From: Flavobacteriales bacterium
Lineage (GTDB): Bacteria > Bacteroidota > Bacteroidia > Flavobacteriales_D > Sanyastnellaceae
Assembly: GCA_022447625.1 (NCBI GenBank)
Contig: JAKVAX010000010.1
Location: 47,563 to 111,562, forward strand
Direction of reading: 5' to 3'
DNA length: 64,000 bases
Of this stretch, positions 1 through 6,886 are shown piece by piece. A model generated the notes under the pieces. That model was not told the DNA's origin. It worked only from the letters and a program-made list of their open reading frames with translations, and ran no database searches. The position numbers and the translations under genes are program-made. Each line of letters opens with the position of its first letter. The stretch's first letter is position 1.

Positions 1-1077
1 CAGGTTTACTATGACGCTGCTGGTCAACTACTTGAAGGCAATTCGCCTTATGGCCGGGCCTTTGGCTTGAGTTCAGGTTTCTACAAGTATTCAGTGAGCG
101 CTGCCATGGTCTTTTACCCAGCGCATCTTCTTGGTTCTTGGTTTACATTTAGAGTCATCTACTTTGTACTACTTTCCGCGGCCATAGCGTGGTATACACC
201 ACGATGGACAGAATCAATCAGAGATAGATTCAAGCTTTCTGGCAAGTCAGGGATAGCCGTTTTGCTCGTTTCGCTAACCCTGATTGGTCACTTTTCTAGA
301 GAACTTCTCCTCGGTAATGTCAACTGGTTTTTATTGCTGCTGGTCTTGACTGCGTTTGTCTCGCTAGCGCGGAATGGGATACTCGCTGGGTTATTGATTG
401 CGGTAGCACTCGTCTTTAAACCCCACTTTGCGGTCATTCTACCGTGGCTGGTCTTGAGAAAGGAATGGAAAGCGACGGCGAGCGTCCTTGTGTCGATTGT
501 CGTGCTCCTGATGCTACCATCACTCCATTTAGGATGGGGCGAAAACTTGGCTCTGTTGAATGAATGGAAGGAGGCCATCATGGCTCATAATGGAGAACTA
601 GGGGAGAGTCCGAATACACTGTTCGGAATGATTAGTAACCTCACAGGAATCAATGGTAGTTGGCTGATCTACAGCTCCATTGGGGCGGTGGCAATCTTTG
701 TGCTTGTGTGGATGCTTCGAAACATGAAGAATGAAGAACATGCAAACGAACTCCGTTTTCTTGAGTTCGCTTTTCTCGTTGCGATCGTCCCAAACTTGGT
801 TCACACAGATACAGAGCACTTCATGTGGACAATGCCCCTTATCGTGTTACTCGCTTGGCTTTGGTTGCAGTTGAATGGAAGTTTGAAGTGGGTTGTGAGC
901 GTTTTGTGGATGTTAGCCTTGATTCCATACAGCTTGAATACGCCTGATATTTGGGGTAGCGCTGCCGCGGAATGGTTCAATAAGAGTGGCATTTTAGGCT
1001 TAGCCAATTTGATTCTAATCGTCTTGGCTATCGGTCTGTATTATCGAGTTCGTCAACGGGAAGGTCAACAGGCTTAA
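1..1077 (+). CDS. GT87-type membrane glycosyltransferase, 5' end outside window
   Basis: The reading frame is open from base 1, so the gene begins upstream of the window; 358 residues are visible. The first residues in the window read QVYYDAAGQLLEGNSPYGRA, the typical N-terminal loop of GT87 (DUF2029) mannosyltransferase-like proteins, which move a sugar from a polyprenyl-phosphate donor on the outer face of the inner membrane. The rest is a polytopic membrane protein with many hydrophobic segments and the loop GNVNWFLLLL, matching the GNxN region of the family. A downstream TTG at 67 could be mistaken for a start but would cut off the conserved loop. The stop (TAA) lies 50 bp inside the 3' end of the opposing msrA gene. 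The family assignment is fairly sure; the sugar and acceptor are unknown. Confidence 0.75.
   Translation, partial: QVYYDAAGQLLEGNSPYGRAFGLSSGFYKYSVSAAMVFYPAHLLGSWFTFRVIYFVLLSAAIAWYTPRWTESIRDRFKLSGKSGIAVLLVSLTLIGHFSRELLLGNVNWFLLLLVLTAFVSLARNGILAGLLIAVALVFKPHFAVILPWLVLRKEWKATASVLVSIVVLLMLPSLHLGWGENLALLNEWKEAIMAHNGELGESPNTLFGMISNLTGINGSWLIYSSIGAVAIFVLVWMLRNMKNEEHANELRFLEFAFLVAIVPNLVHTDTEHFMWTMPLIVLLAWLWLQLNGSLKWVVSVLWMLALIPYSLNTPDIWGSAAAEWFNKSGILGLANLILIVLAIGLYYRVRQREGQQA
361..374 (+). repeat. 14-bp dispersed motif, exact copy
   Basis: TCGCTAGCGCGGAA inside the GT87 gene, read there as Ser-Leu-Ala-Arg-Asn. One of about 14 near-identical intragenic copies in the window. Confidence 0.8.
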
Positions 1078-1540
1078 AGTGCTTTTTGTAAGCCGATCGA
1101 AGTAGTTCTAGCTTCGGATCAATGAAACGCTCACAGAAAGGCTTTGACGGGTTCTTCGCGTAGTAATTCTGAACCTCTTCACGACTCGCTTTGAACGAAA
1201 CAAAAGGCAATACCTGAGTTACCGGCTCAAGACCTAATTCCGCTTCCGCGATAGCGTGTAAAAGAGCCTCTTGATCATCTTCATTAAAGAAATACACTGC
1301 GCTTCGATACTTATGGCGCATGCTGTGGTTAACCCCAGACTGGTGGGTGCGAAGATGAATTTCTACCAGCACGTTCAGCGGAATGATCGCAGGGTCAAAG
1401 TGTACAATGACAGCTTCGGAGTATTCATCTTGTGGAGCGAGAGATGCGATCCATCCTTGCTCAACTTCAGTCACTCCTTTCAAGTGTTGGAATACCGCTT
1501 CGGTGCACCAATGGCAACCTCCGCCAAACCCTAGTTTCAT
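1028..1540 (-). CDS. msrA: peptide-methionine (S)-S-oxide reductase
   Basis: MsrA reduces methionine-S-sulfoxide in oxidised proteins, using thioredoxin-linked cysteines. The N-terminus MKLGFGGGCHWCTEAVFQ carries the catalytic Cys (C9) in the GCxWC signature; His replaces the usual Phe. I chose the ATG at 1538-1540, giving 170 aa, because it overlaps the TAA of the upstream interrupted gene as TAATG, a classic translational-coupling arrangement; an in-frame ATG at 1564 would add only eight residues inside that upstream gene. There is no fused MsrB domain. The TAG stop lies inside the opposing GT87 gene, a 50-bp tail-to-tail overlap. The residue after the catalytic Cys may affect kinetics, but this variant keeps the family fold. 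Confidence 0.9.
   Translation of the reverse strand: MKLGFGGGCHWCTEAVFQHLKGVTEVEQGWIASLAPQDEYSEAVIVHFDPAIIPLNVLVEIHLRTHQSGVNHSMRHKYRSAVYFFNEDDQEALLHAIAEAELGLEPVTQVLPFVSFKASREEVQNYYAKNPSKPFCERFIDPKLELLRSAYKKHFKPVDLPVDELDNTDR
1244..1257 (-). repeat. 14-bp dispersed motif, one mismatch
   Basis: On the minus strand ACGCTATCGCGGAA, inside msrA, read as His-Ala-Ile-Ala-Glu. Same word as at 361 with T as the variable base. Confidence 0.75.
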
Positions 1541-1812
1541 TATGCGGTGTAGGTCAGTTTGCATTTAGAACAAGACAGCACATCATTGGTTTCCTTCATA
1601 CGAATGCCCTCAAGATGAGTTGCTGTGTATCCTTGAATCCAGCCCAACTTCTCATCGTCATTGGTCGTATCAATCTTCTCCTTTAACAACGCAGAGCGGA
1701 AATCGCCTACGCATTCTTGATGTCCTCAACAGTTGGGGAAGAATGATGCAGGGTTAGAGTTGAGCTTTCCAGAGGGTAGTGCTTTTACGGCTGTCAGTAA
1801 GTTTATAATCAT
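1540..1812 (-). pseudogene. small Cys-containing protein gene interrupted by one in-frame TGA
   Basis: A minus-strand frame runs from ATG 1812 to TAA 1540 (91 codons) with a single internal TGA at 1728-1726, codon 29. The first 28 codons end ...NPASFFPNC; after the TGA the frame continues GHQECVGDFRSALLKEK and ends with a CxxC pair (SCSKCKLTYTA). Its TAA shares a base with the msrA start codon, so the frame is part of the msrA operon, which argues that the region after the TGA is real coding sequence. I do not recognise the family. The TGA could be a nonsense mutation (Trp or Cys would fit), a sequencing error, or a recoded codon. I could not fold a selenocysteine-insertion-like hairpin just after it, and the window contains no selenocysteine genes. 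Confidence 0.6.
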
Positions 1813-1843
1813 TTGTTTATAGCCGCAAGTTCTTTCCAAACCA

Positions 1844-1890
1844 ACAAAGGTCGATCACGAAAATGTAGAGTTTTCGTCACCGACCTTTGT
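1844..1890 (-). terminator. hairpin after SulP gene
   Basis: Arms ACAAAGGTCG...ACGAAAA and TTTTCGT...CGACCTTTGT pair over about 20 bp with two mismatches around a 7-nt loop. It begins about 20 nt beyond the SulP stop, and the minus strand after it is T/G-rich (TTGGTTTGG), so it is a plausible terminator for that transcript. It also lies just before the small interrupted gene and msrA. Confidence 0.6.
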
Positions 1891-1911
1891 AGGGAGTATC
1901 ACATTTTTAGA

Positions 1912-3525
1912 TCACGAATCCACAACCTCTTTAAATTGCTTGAGCGTATTCTCCGTTCCGAATTTATCGAACCCAACGCGCGTCAATGAGATTCCTCGGT
2001 TCTTCGCATCGATTTCAAAATTCTGGAGAATGTCGAGTATGTCTTGATGAATGGTTTTCGTTTTCGTGGCATCAAAGACTACCGTGGAATCATCAGGAAG
2101 AAGTTCTAGTGTGTGAATAATCCCAGCTTTGTTTAAGAAGCTCACATCTTCACTCAGGTTAATCGTGATCGTCTTTCCTTTTTCAACCTTATCTGGATCG
2201 AAGTGGTAAGGAGTGCGGTAGTTGTTCCAGAGGATTTGAGCAATCGCTACAACCATACCAAGCGCAATACCGATCAAAAGGTCAGTCAGTACGATACCAA
2301 CAACGGTAACCACGAATGGAATTAACTGCATCATTCCTTTGTTGTACATCTCCTTCCATAGAGAAGGCTTCGCTAGCTTGTACCCAACTACAAGGAGGAT
2401 TGCAGCCAAACTCGCATATGGGATCAAGTTAATCCACTGTGGAATGAAGGCCACAGCCAAAAGAAGCATAATCCCGTGGAAGAATGCAGAGGCTTTCGAT
2501 TGTCCACCTGATTGAATATTCGCTGAACTACGCACAATTACCTGAGTAATCGGAAGTCCACCAATCAAACCAGAAAGCATGTTACCCGTTCCTTGCGCGA
2601 TCAACTCGCGGTTTGTAGGGGTGATCCGTTTTTGAGGATCAAGTTTATCAGTAGCTTCAACGCACAGAAGTGTTTCAAGTGAAGCTACAACGGCGATCAC
2701 AAGCGCAGTAATATAGATCTGCTTATCAGCGAGGAATGACCAATCTGGAGTTGTGAAGTTTCCAATGAAACCACTGAATGAATCAGCCACTTCAATCGAA
2801 ACCAATTGCTCAGGATTCATCACGAATATTCCTGAAGACTGGTACCATAATGTGGCAAGGATACCTAATATTACTACTACAAGTGGACCTTTCACCACTT
2901 TCGTGAACGAAAGGTTCTTCATCCATTTACTTTCCCAAAGAATGAGGATCGCTAGAGAGACTAGGGTAATAAGAATCGCACCTGGTTTGATGTGTTCAAA
3001 ACCAGCGATTATTTCGGAGAAGGTGGTACGACCATCCACTTGAAGAAACTCGAAGTCCCCTTGTGGGTCTTTGTCCCATCCGCATGCGTGTGGAATTTGC
3101 TTGAGGGCGATGATCACCCCAATACCTGCGAGCATCCCCTTAATCACGGCGTTCGGGAAATAATACCCGATGACCCCCGCTTTGATCACACCTAGAATAA
3201 TCTGGATGATACCTGCAAGTACCACCGCCACGAGGAAGGCTTCGAAGTTACCGCCTAAGTCTTTGATGGAGTTGGCTACGATAAGTGCTAATCCTGCGGC
3301 AGGACCAGATACACCAAGCGGTGAGCCTGAAATAAGAGCTACTACGGTACCACCGACGATACCTGCAATAATTCCGGCGAATAGGGGAGCGTCAGAGGCA
3401 AGTGCAATACCTAAGCACAATGGAAGAGCAACGAGAAATACAACGACCGCTGCAGGAAGATCAGATTTGAGGTTCGAAAAGAACCCACCAGTTTGTTTTG
3501 GAGTCAATTGAAATTGGATTGACAC
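1912..3525 (-). CDS. SulP-family anion transporter with STAS domain
   Basis: This 537-aa inner-membrane protein has the SulP/SLC26 layout: a hydrophobic transport domain over roughly residues 20-430, opening with DLPAAVVVFLVALPLCLGIA and containing the SGPAAGL and GLIGGLPITQVIVRSSANIQ segments, then a C-terminal STAS domain (about 450-535). Family members carry sulfate, bicarbonate or other anions; close Bacteroidota homologues are often near carbonic anhydrase and thought to import bicarbonate, but no such neighbour is seen here. The start is GTG at 3525; no in-frame ATG lies upstream before a stop. A hairpin follows the TGA stop. Substrate is not decided by the sequence. Confidence 0.85.
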   Translation of the reverse strand: MSIQFQLTPKQTGGFFSNLKSDLPAAVVVFLVALPLCLGIALASDAPLFAGIIAGIVGGTVVALISGSPLGVSGPAAGLALIVANSIKDLGGNFEAFLVAVVLAGIIQIILGVIKAGVIGYYFPNAVIKGMLAGIGVIIALKQIPHACGWDKDPQGDFEFLQVDGRTTFSEIIAGFEHIKPGAILITLVSLAILILWESKWMKNLSFTKVVKGPLVVVILGILATLWYQSSGIFVMNPEQLVSIEVADSFSGFIGNFTTPDWSFLADKQIYITALVIAVVASLETLLCVEATDKLDPQKRITPTNRELIAQGTGNMLSGLIGGLPITQVIVRSSANIQSGGQSKASAFFHGIMLLLAVAFIPQWINLIPYASLAAILLVVGYKLAKPSLWKEMYNKGMMQLIPFVVTVVGIVLTDLLIGIALGMVVAIAQILWNNYRTPYHFDPDKVEKGKTITINLSEDVSFLNKAGIIHTLELLPDDSTVVFDATKTKTIHQDILDILQNFEIDAKNRGISLTRVGFDKFGTENTLKQFKEVVDS

Positions 3526-3599
3526 CCATCAGGGTGAAATCAGATGTATTGTGTTAAATGAAGGCGCTTAATCCTGCGCATCAAAGGATAAAGTACGAC

Positions 3600-3944
3600 C
3601 TAGCACTCAGGAGGAGGGGTCAAGACTTCATTGGCGTGCGCAAGTTCTTGAACGTCACCGGCACAACATTTAGGAATGAGCTCATGTTGAAGCTCAAGGT
3701 CTGCATAGTAGGATAGGAAATGAGGCGTGGTATCGTCTACCTCTTCGGTTTCCTTTTCTGAATCAATGTCTTTTTCGCACTCGACTAATTCAGCAATGCA
3801 CTCATCATGATGCATGATAGAGGCGGATAGCTGAGCGAAGGCCACTGCAAAAAGCATCAACAAAGCGATGGCTGAACAGGTGCGAGAATTGAGTCCGAAA
3901 GAAGCTTGCATAGGCATCATCTGCGGGCTAAAATAAGAAGTCAT
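3600..3944 (-). CDS. small exported or membrane-anchored protein, unknown
   Basis: A 114-aa protein with a hydrophobic stretch at about residues 24-42 (signal peptide or anchor), then an acidic, Cys-containing region (HHDECIAELVECEKD, later PKCCAGD and a C-terminal PPPEC). I do not recognise a domain. The overall plan (short hydrophobic leader, then a His/Cys/acid-rich exported part) resembles the small protein at 17763, which precedes a TonB receptor, so a metal link is conceivable but unproven. It ends with TAG. An inverted pair GAAGTCAT (3937-3944, covering the start codon) and ATGACTTC (3964-3971) could form a 5' hairpin that hides the start codon. Confidence 0.55.
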   Translation of the reverse strand: MTSYFSPQMMPMQASFGLNSRTCSAIALLMLFAVAFAQLSASIMHHDECIAELVECEKDIDSEKETEEVDDTTPHFLSYYADLELQHELIPKCCAGDVQELAHANEVLTPPPEC

Positions 3945-3994
3945 CAGGTCATTTACATCACTTATGACTTCTATTTATAAAGATTTATGCAATG

Positions 3995-4019
3995 AAAAAG
4001 GTCGACCATAGGCCGACCT
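3995..4019 (-). terminator. rho-independent terminator of the lemA operon
   Basis: On the minus strand AGGTCG and CGACCT form a stem (with partial extension) followed directly by TTTTT. It lies about 25 nt after the stop of the TerB-DnaJ gene, the last gene of the lemA-TPM operon. Confidence 0.8.
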
Positions 4020-4044
4020 CATCCATTAGTAGTAGAGTAGGGGA

Positions 4045-4857
4045 TTACTTCATCCCTCGTGTTTCTTTGATCATCTCATAGGCTTCTTGTGCCTTGATGA
4101 ACTTCTCTTTGGCCATTTCTTGGTACTCTTCACCGAGGCCTCTATTTTTATCTGGATGGTACTTACGTGCCATTCTGCGGTAGGCTGATTTCACTTCTTG
4201 ATCAGTGGCTGTCTTGTTGATTTCAAGAATGGTGTAGGCGTCATCAAGCGCCTGTGCCTTGGTACGTGTGCGGAAACGAGAACGGTAATTGGAGCGCGAA
4301 GAGCGTTGGTACTCACGACCACGTGAGCTGGCATGGAACATAGCCTTAATACTCTCGAAGTCTTTGTTTGAGATCCCCATCCACATGGCCATGTTGCGCA
4401 ATAGCTCTAGTTCTCTTTTGTCGAGGTCATCGTCTGCATAGGCAATGCCGAATAGGTATTGCAACAACAAGATCCGGTTGTGATGCTCCATGTAATAGCG
4501 GATTTGTTCCGCCATTTTCCTCAGGTCGATGTCTTGCTTAAGTACTTCACGTAGTGCCTTGATGTGATGCTCTGCAACGCGTTTCCCGAAGTTGTTCAAG
4601 AAGAACTCCTTCACATAATTGAGTTCGCTCTTCAACACTTTGCCATCGGCCTTCATGATACCTGCCGACAAAGCGATCAAACTCGCTGCGAAGTCACCTC
4701 CTTGGGTATGGTGTCGATAACGTTCTCGGTTTTCGGCGCTAGCTTTTTCATCAGAATTGTCATCATACATGTAGCCCATGAAGAAGCCGAACGCCGCGCC
4801 AATAGGTCCTCCTACTGCCCAGCCCAAAGCTCCTCCGATCCATTTTCCGTATTTCAA
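4045..4857 (-). CDS. TerB/DjlA-type protein with C-terminal J domain
   Basis: A 270-aa co-chaperone-like protein. Residues 1-32 are a glycine-rich hydrophobic segment (IGGALGWAVGGPIGAAFGFF) that may insert in the membrane. Residues about 55-170 match a TerB-like helical domain with acidic DGKV and ADDDLDKRE loops. Residues 206-270 form a J domain (DAYTILEINKTATDQEV) with the HPD motif at 234-236 that stimulates DnaK ATPase. This is the arrangement of DjlA. It starts 25 bp after the TPM gene and is probably the last gene of the lemA operon. Its exact client is unknown. Confidence 0.85.
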   Translation of the reverse strand: MKYGKWIGGALGWAVGGPIGAAFGFFMGYMYDDNSDEKASAENRERYRHHTQGGDFAASLIALSAGIMKADGKVLKSELNYVKEFFLNNFGKRVAEHHIKALREVLKQDIDLRKMAEQIRYYMEHHNRILLLQYLFGIAYADDDLDKRELELLRNMAMWMGISNKDFESIKAMFHASSRGREYQRSSRSNYRSRFRTRTKAQALDDAYTILEINKTATDQEVKSAYRRMARKYHPDKNRGLGEEYQEMAKEKFIKAQEAYEMIKETRGMK

Positions 4858-4882
4858 TGCTTAACTAATAAGGGAATAAAAC

Positions 4883-5722
4883 TTACCACGAACCACCGGC
4901 TCCGCCGCCTCCAAAGCCTCCGCCACCGAAGCCTCCGAAGCCACCACCGCCACCTCCACCGAAGCCACCGCCCCAGCCACCGAAGTGACCACGACCGCCA
5001 GTGAAGTCGTCATAACGGCCGGTATGTGTTTGTGATGCTTGTGAGAGCAGGGCCCATGCGGCCCAGAAGCTCATATCATTCAATCGAGCGTAGCGATAGG
5101 TGCGAATACCCATACGGCCTACAACACCACCTACAGTAAAGAGAAGAAAGAGAATAGCGAAGATGGGAACGCCGCGGCTTTTGCTCTTGCTAGAGTCGCC
5201 CATGTATTCATTGATCTCTCCCAAGGCCAACTTGCTCATGACATTGACTCCAGCGACGATACCGCCATAGTACAAGTTCTTTTTGAAGTGGGGGATAAGC
5301 TCGTTGTCTACAATTCGTTTGGCATATACATCAGGGATCGCTCCTTCAAGGCCATAGCCGACCGCAATGAAGGCCTCGCCTCTCTGACTGCTAGTTTTCG
5401 GTTTGATGGCAATGACAACACCATTGTCGTTCTTAGCAGTACCAACACCGAGTCGGTCGCCAAATTCCGTCGCAAAAGCAAAAGGCTCGTCACCTAAAAA
5501 GTCAGGATGGGTGACCACCACGAAAACGTTACTTGTCTGGTCTTTGATCTTGTTGAACTTGCTGTTCAGTTGCTGTTCTTCTGCTTCAGTGAGCATATCA
5601 GCGTAATCATAAACAAGTTTGTTGTCTTTGGCCCTGAAATCATCATAGCTATCTGGAATATCAACAGCTAGCAAGCTTCCGCCCACGACGAATGTGAGCA
5701 ATAAACTCAACCAAACACGCAT
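4883..5722 (-). CDS. TPM-domain protein, YgcG type, with Gly-rich tail
   Basis: I place the start at ATG 5722 (MRVWLSLLLTFVVGGSLLAV), one base after the TAG of the upstream gene; this gives 279 aa with a clear signal peptide, whereas the longer frame to 5761 would put extra residues before it. The mature part carries a TPM (DUF477) domain, about residues 30-165, with DNGVVIAIKP and YGLEGAIPD, a later transmembrane segment near 190, and an extreme Gly-Phe-rich tail ending GGGFGGGGAGGSW. TPM proteins of this kind sit in the periplasm anchored to the membrane and accompany LemA. Function is poorly defined (envelope maintenance in other bacteria). Confidence 0.85.
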   Translation of the reverse strand: MRVWLSLLLTFVVGGSLLAVDIPDSYDDFRAKDNKLVYDYADMLTEAEEQQLNSKFNKIKDQTSNVFVVVTHPDFLGDEPFAFATEFGDRLGVGTAKNDNGVVIAIKPKTSSQRGEAFIAVGYGLEGAIPDVYAKRIVDNELIPHFKKNLYYGGIVAGVNVMSKLALGEINEYMGDSSKSKSRGVPIFAILFLLFTVGGVVGRMGIRTYRYARLNDMSFWAAWALLSQASQTHTGRYDDFTGGRGHFGGWGGGFGGGGGGGFGGFGGGGFGGGGAGGSW

Positions 5723-5723
5723 A

Positions 5724-6170
5724 CTATTGATCTCCAAAACTGATGTCATCCGGTAATTCATTCACGTCATCTTTCTGATATGGGAAGAATCGTTTCAATT
5801 CTTCTCCAGCTTTTTCCACACCTTCACACAAACCTTTGATGAACGCACCTTGCCTGAAATGACTTTGCATTTCATCTCGAATAGAATCCCAGAAATTGGG
5901 TGGTACCTTGGTGTTGATACCAACGTCTCCTAGAATGGCAAACTTGCGGTCGAGCAATGCGAGATAGAAGAGTACACCATTGCGGTCTTTGGTTTTGTGC
6001 ATTTCCAATTCTTCGAAAAGGAATGCTGCACGATCCATAAGGTCTTCTTTCGCATGATTGTCAATGTGAATTCTGACCTCACCGCTGGAACTCTTTTCCG
6101 CGCTAGCGATGGCCGCCAATAATTTCTCAATGGCGGTCTCATCGAAAACGTCGTAGATATCTTCAGCCAT
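5724..6170 (-). CDS. TPM-domain protein without signal peptide
   Basis: A 148-aa protein consisting of a second TPM (DUF477) domain: SSSGEVRIHIDNH, RNGVLFYLALLDRKFAILGD and the helical end (FRQGAFIKGLCEGVEKAGEEL). It has no signal peptide or membrane segment, so it is probably cytoplasmic, unlike its neighbour. The start ATG 6170 overlaps the TAA of lemA as TAATG, showing translational coupling. Order lemA, short TPM, long TPM is a common Bacteroidota operon. Confidence 0.85.
   Translation of the reverse strand: MAEDIYDVFDETAIEKLLAAIASAEKSSSGEVRIHIDNHAKEDLMDRAAFLFEELEMHKTKDRNGVLFYLALLDRKFAILGDVGINTKVPPNFWDSIRDEMQSHFRQGAFIKGLCEGVEKAGEELKRFFPYQKDDVNELPDDISFGDQ
6096..6109 (-). repeat. 14-bp dispersed motif, exact copy
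   Basis: On the minus strand TCGCTAGCGCGGAA, inside the short TPM gene, read as Ile-Ala-Ser-Ala-Glu. Confidence 0.8.
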
Positions 6171-6751
6171 TATTCACTGAAATTCACAGAAGGGGCTGCA
6201 TCAGTTCCTTCCGCAGCTTCAAAGTATTCGCGTTCTTCGGCACCTGCCATTCCAGCGAAGAGCATTCCAGGGAATCTCTTGATTTTTGAGTTGAATTCTT
6301 TCACCGTCTTGTTGTAGCGGGTTCTTGCGGTAGATATTCGGTTCTCTGTTCCTTCTAACTGCGCTTGAAGTTCCAAGAAGTTCCTGTTCGCTTTGAGGTC
6401 TGGATAGTTTTCCGTGTAACCGAAGAAACGTCCCATGGCTACACCGAGGTTGTTGTTGGCAGCCTGGAATTCACCAAGTTTACCGTTTTCACCAGCAGCG
6501 CGCATGGCACCCATAGCTGCTGCACGTGCTTCAGTCACACCAATGAGGGTTGACTTCTCGAAGTCAGCGTATCCTTTCACGGTCTCAACGAGGTTAGGGA
6601 TAAGGTCGAAACGACGCTGGTATGCGGTTTCTACGTTTGCCCAAGCTTCATCTACTGACTCTTGCTTTGTAACAATGCTGTTATACGAACTACAGCCTCC
6701 GAATCCTAGAAGTAGGAATAACACTCCTGCAACGATTCCAAAAATTTTCAT
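6170..6751 (-). CDS. lemA: LemA family protein
   Basis: This 193-aa protein begins with a hydrophobic leader (MKIFGIVAGVLFLLLGFGGC, a possible lipobox LGFGGC) and continues with the LemA four-helix domain: VTKQESVDEAWANVETAYQR, RRFDLIPNLVETVKGYADFE, NLGVAMGRFFGYTENYPDLK and ARTRYNKTVKEFNS, all hallmark segments of the family. LemA proteins are anchored at the inner membrane with the helical bundle outside. First gene of an operon with two TPM genes and a J-domain gene; the stop overlaps the next start (TAATG). Confidence 0.92.
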   Translation of the reverse strand: MKIFGIVAGVLFLLLGFGGCSSYNSIVTKQESVDEAWANVETAYQRRFDLIPNLVETVKGYADFEKSTLIGVTEARAAAMGAMRAAGENGKLGEFQAANNNLGVAMGRFFGYTENYPDLKANRNFLELQAQLEGTENRISTARTRYNKTVKEFNSKIKRFPGMLFAGMAGAEEREYFEAAEGTDAAPSVNFSE

Positions 6752-6832
6752 GTTCAGTTTATTAGGGTTCTCTTTGTTCTAATTTTGTTTCCAAAATACG
6801 CCTGAAATCCACTGTAGCACAGGCTTTAATGG

Positions 6833-6878
6833 CGAACGGGTGAACGACCCCGCGAGCGGAAGTCTATTCACCCGTTCG
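6833..6878 (-). terminator. hairpin downstream of htpG
   Basis: CGAACGGGTGA and TCACCCGTTCG are a perfect 11-bp inverted repeat around a 24-nt loop, starting 8 nt beyond the htpG stop. There is no T tract after it, so it may protect the 3' end or terminate only weakly. Confidence 0.5.
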
Positions 6879-6886
6879 GAATATGT

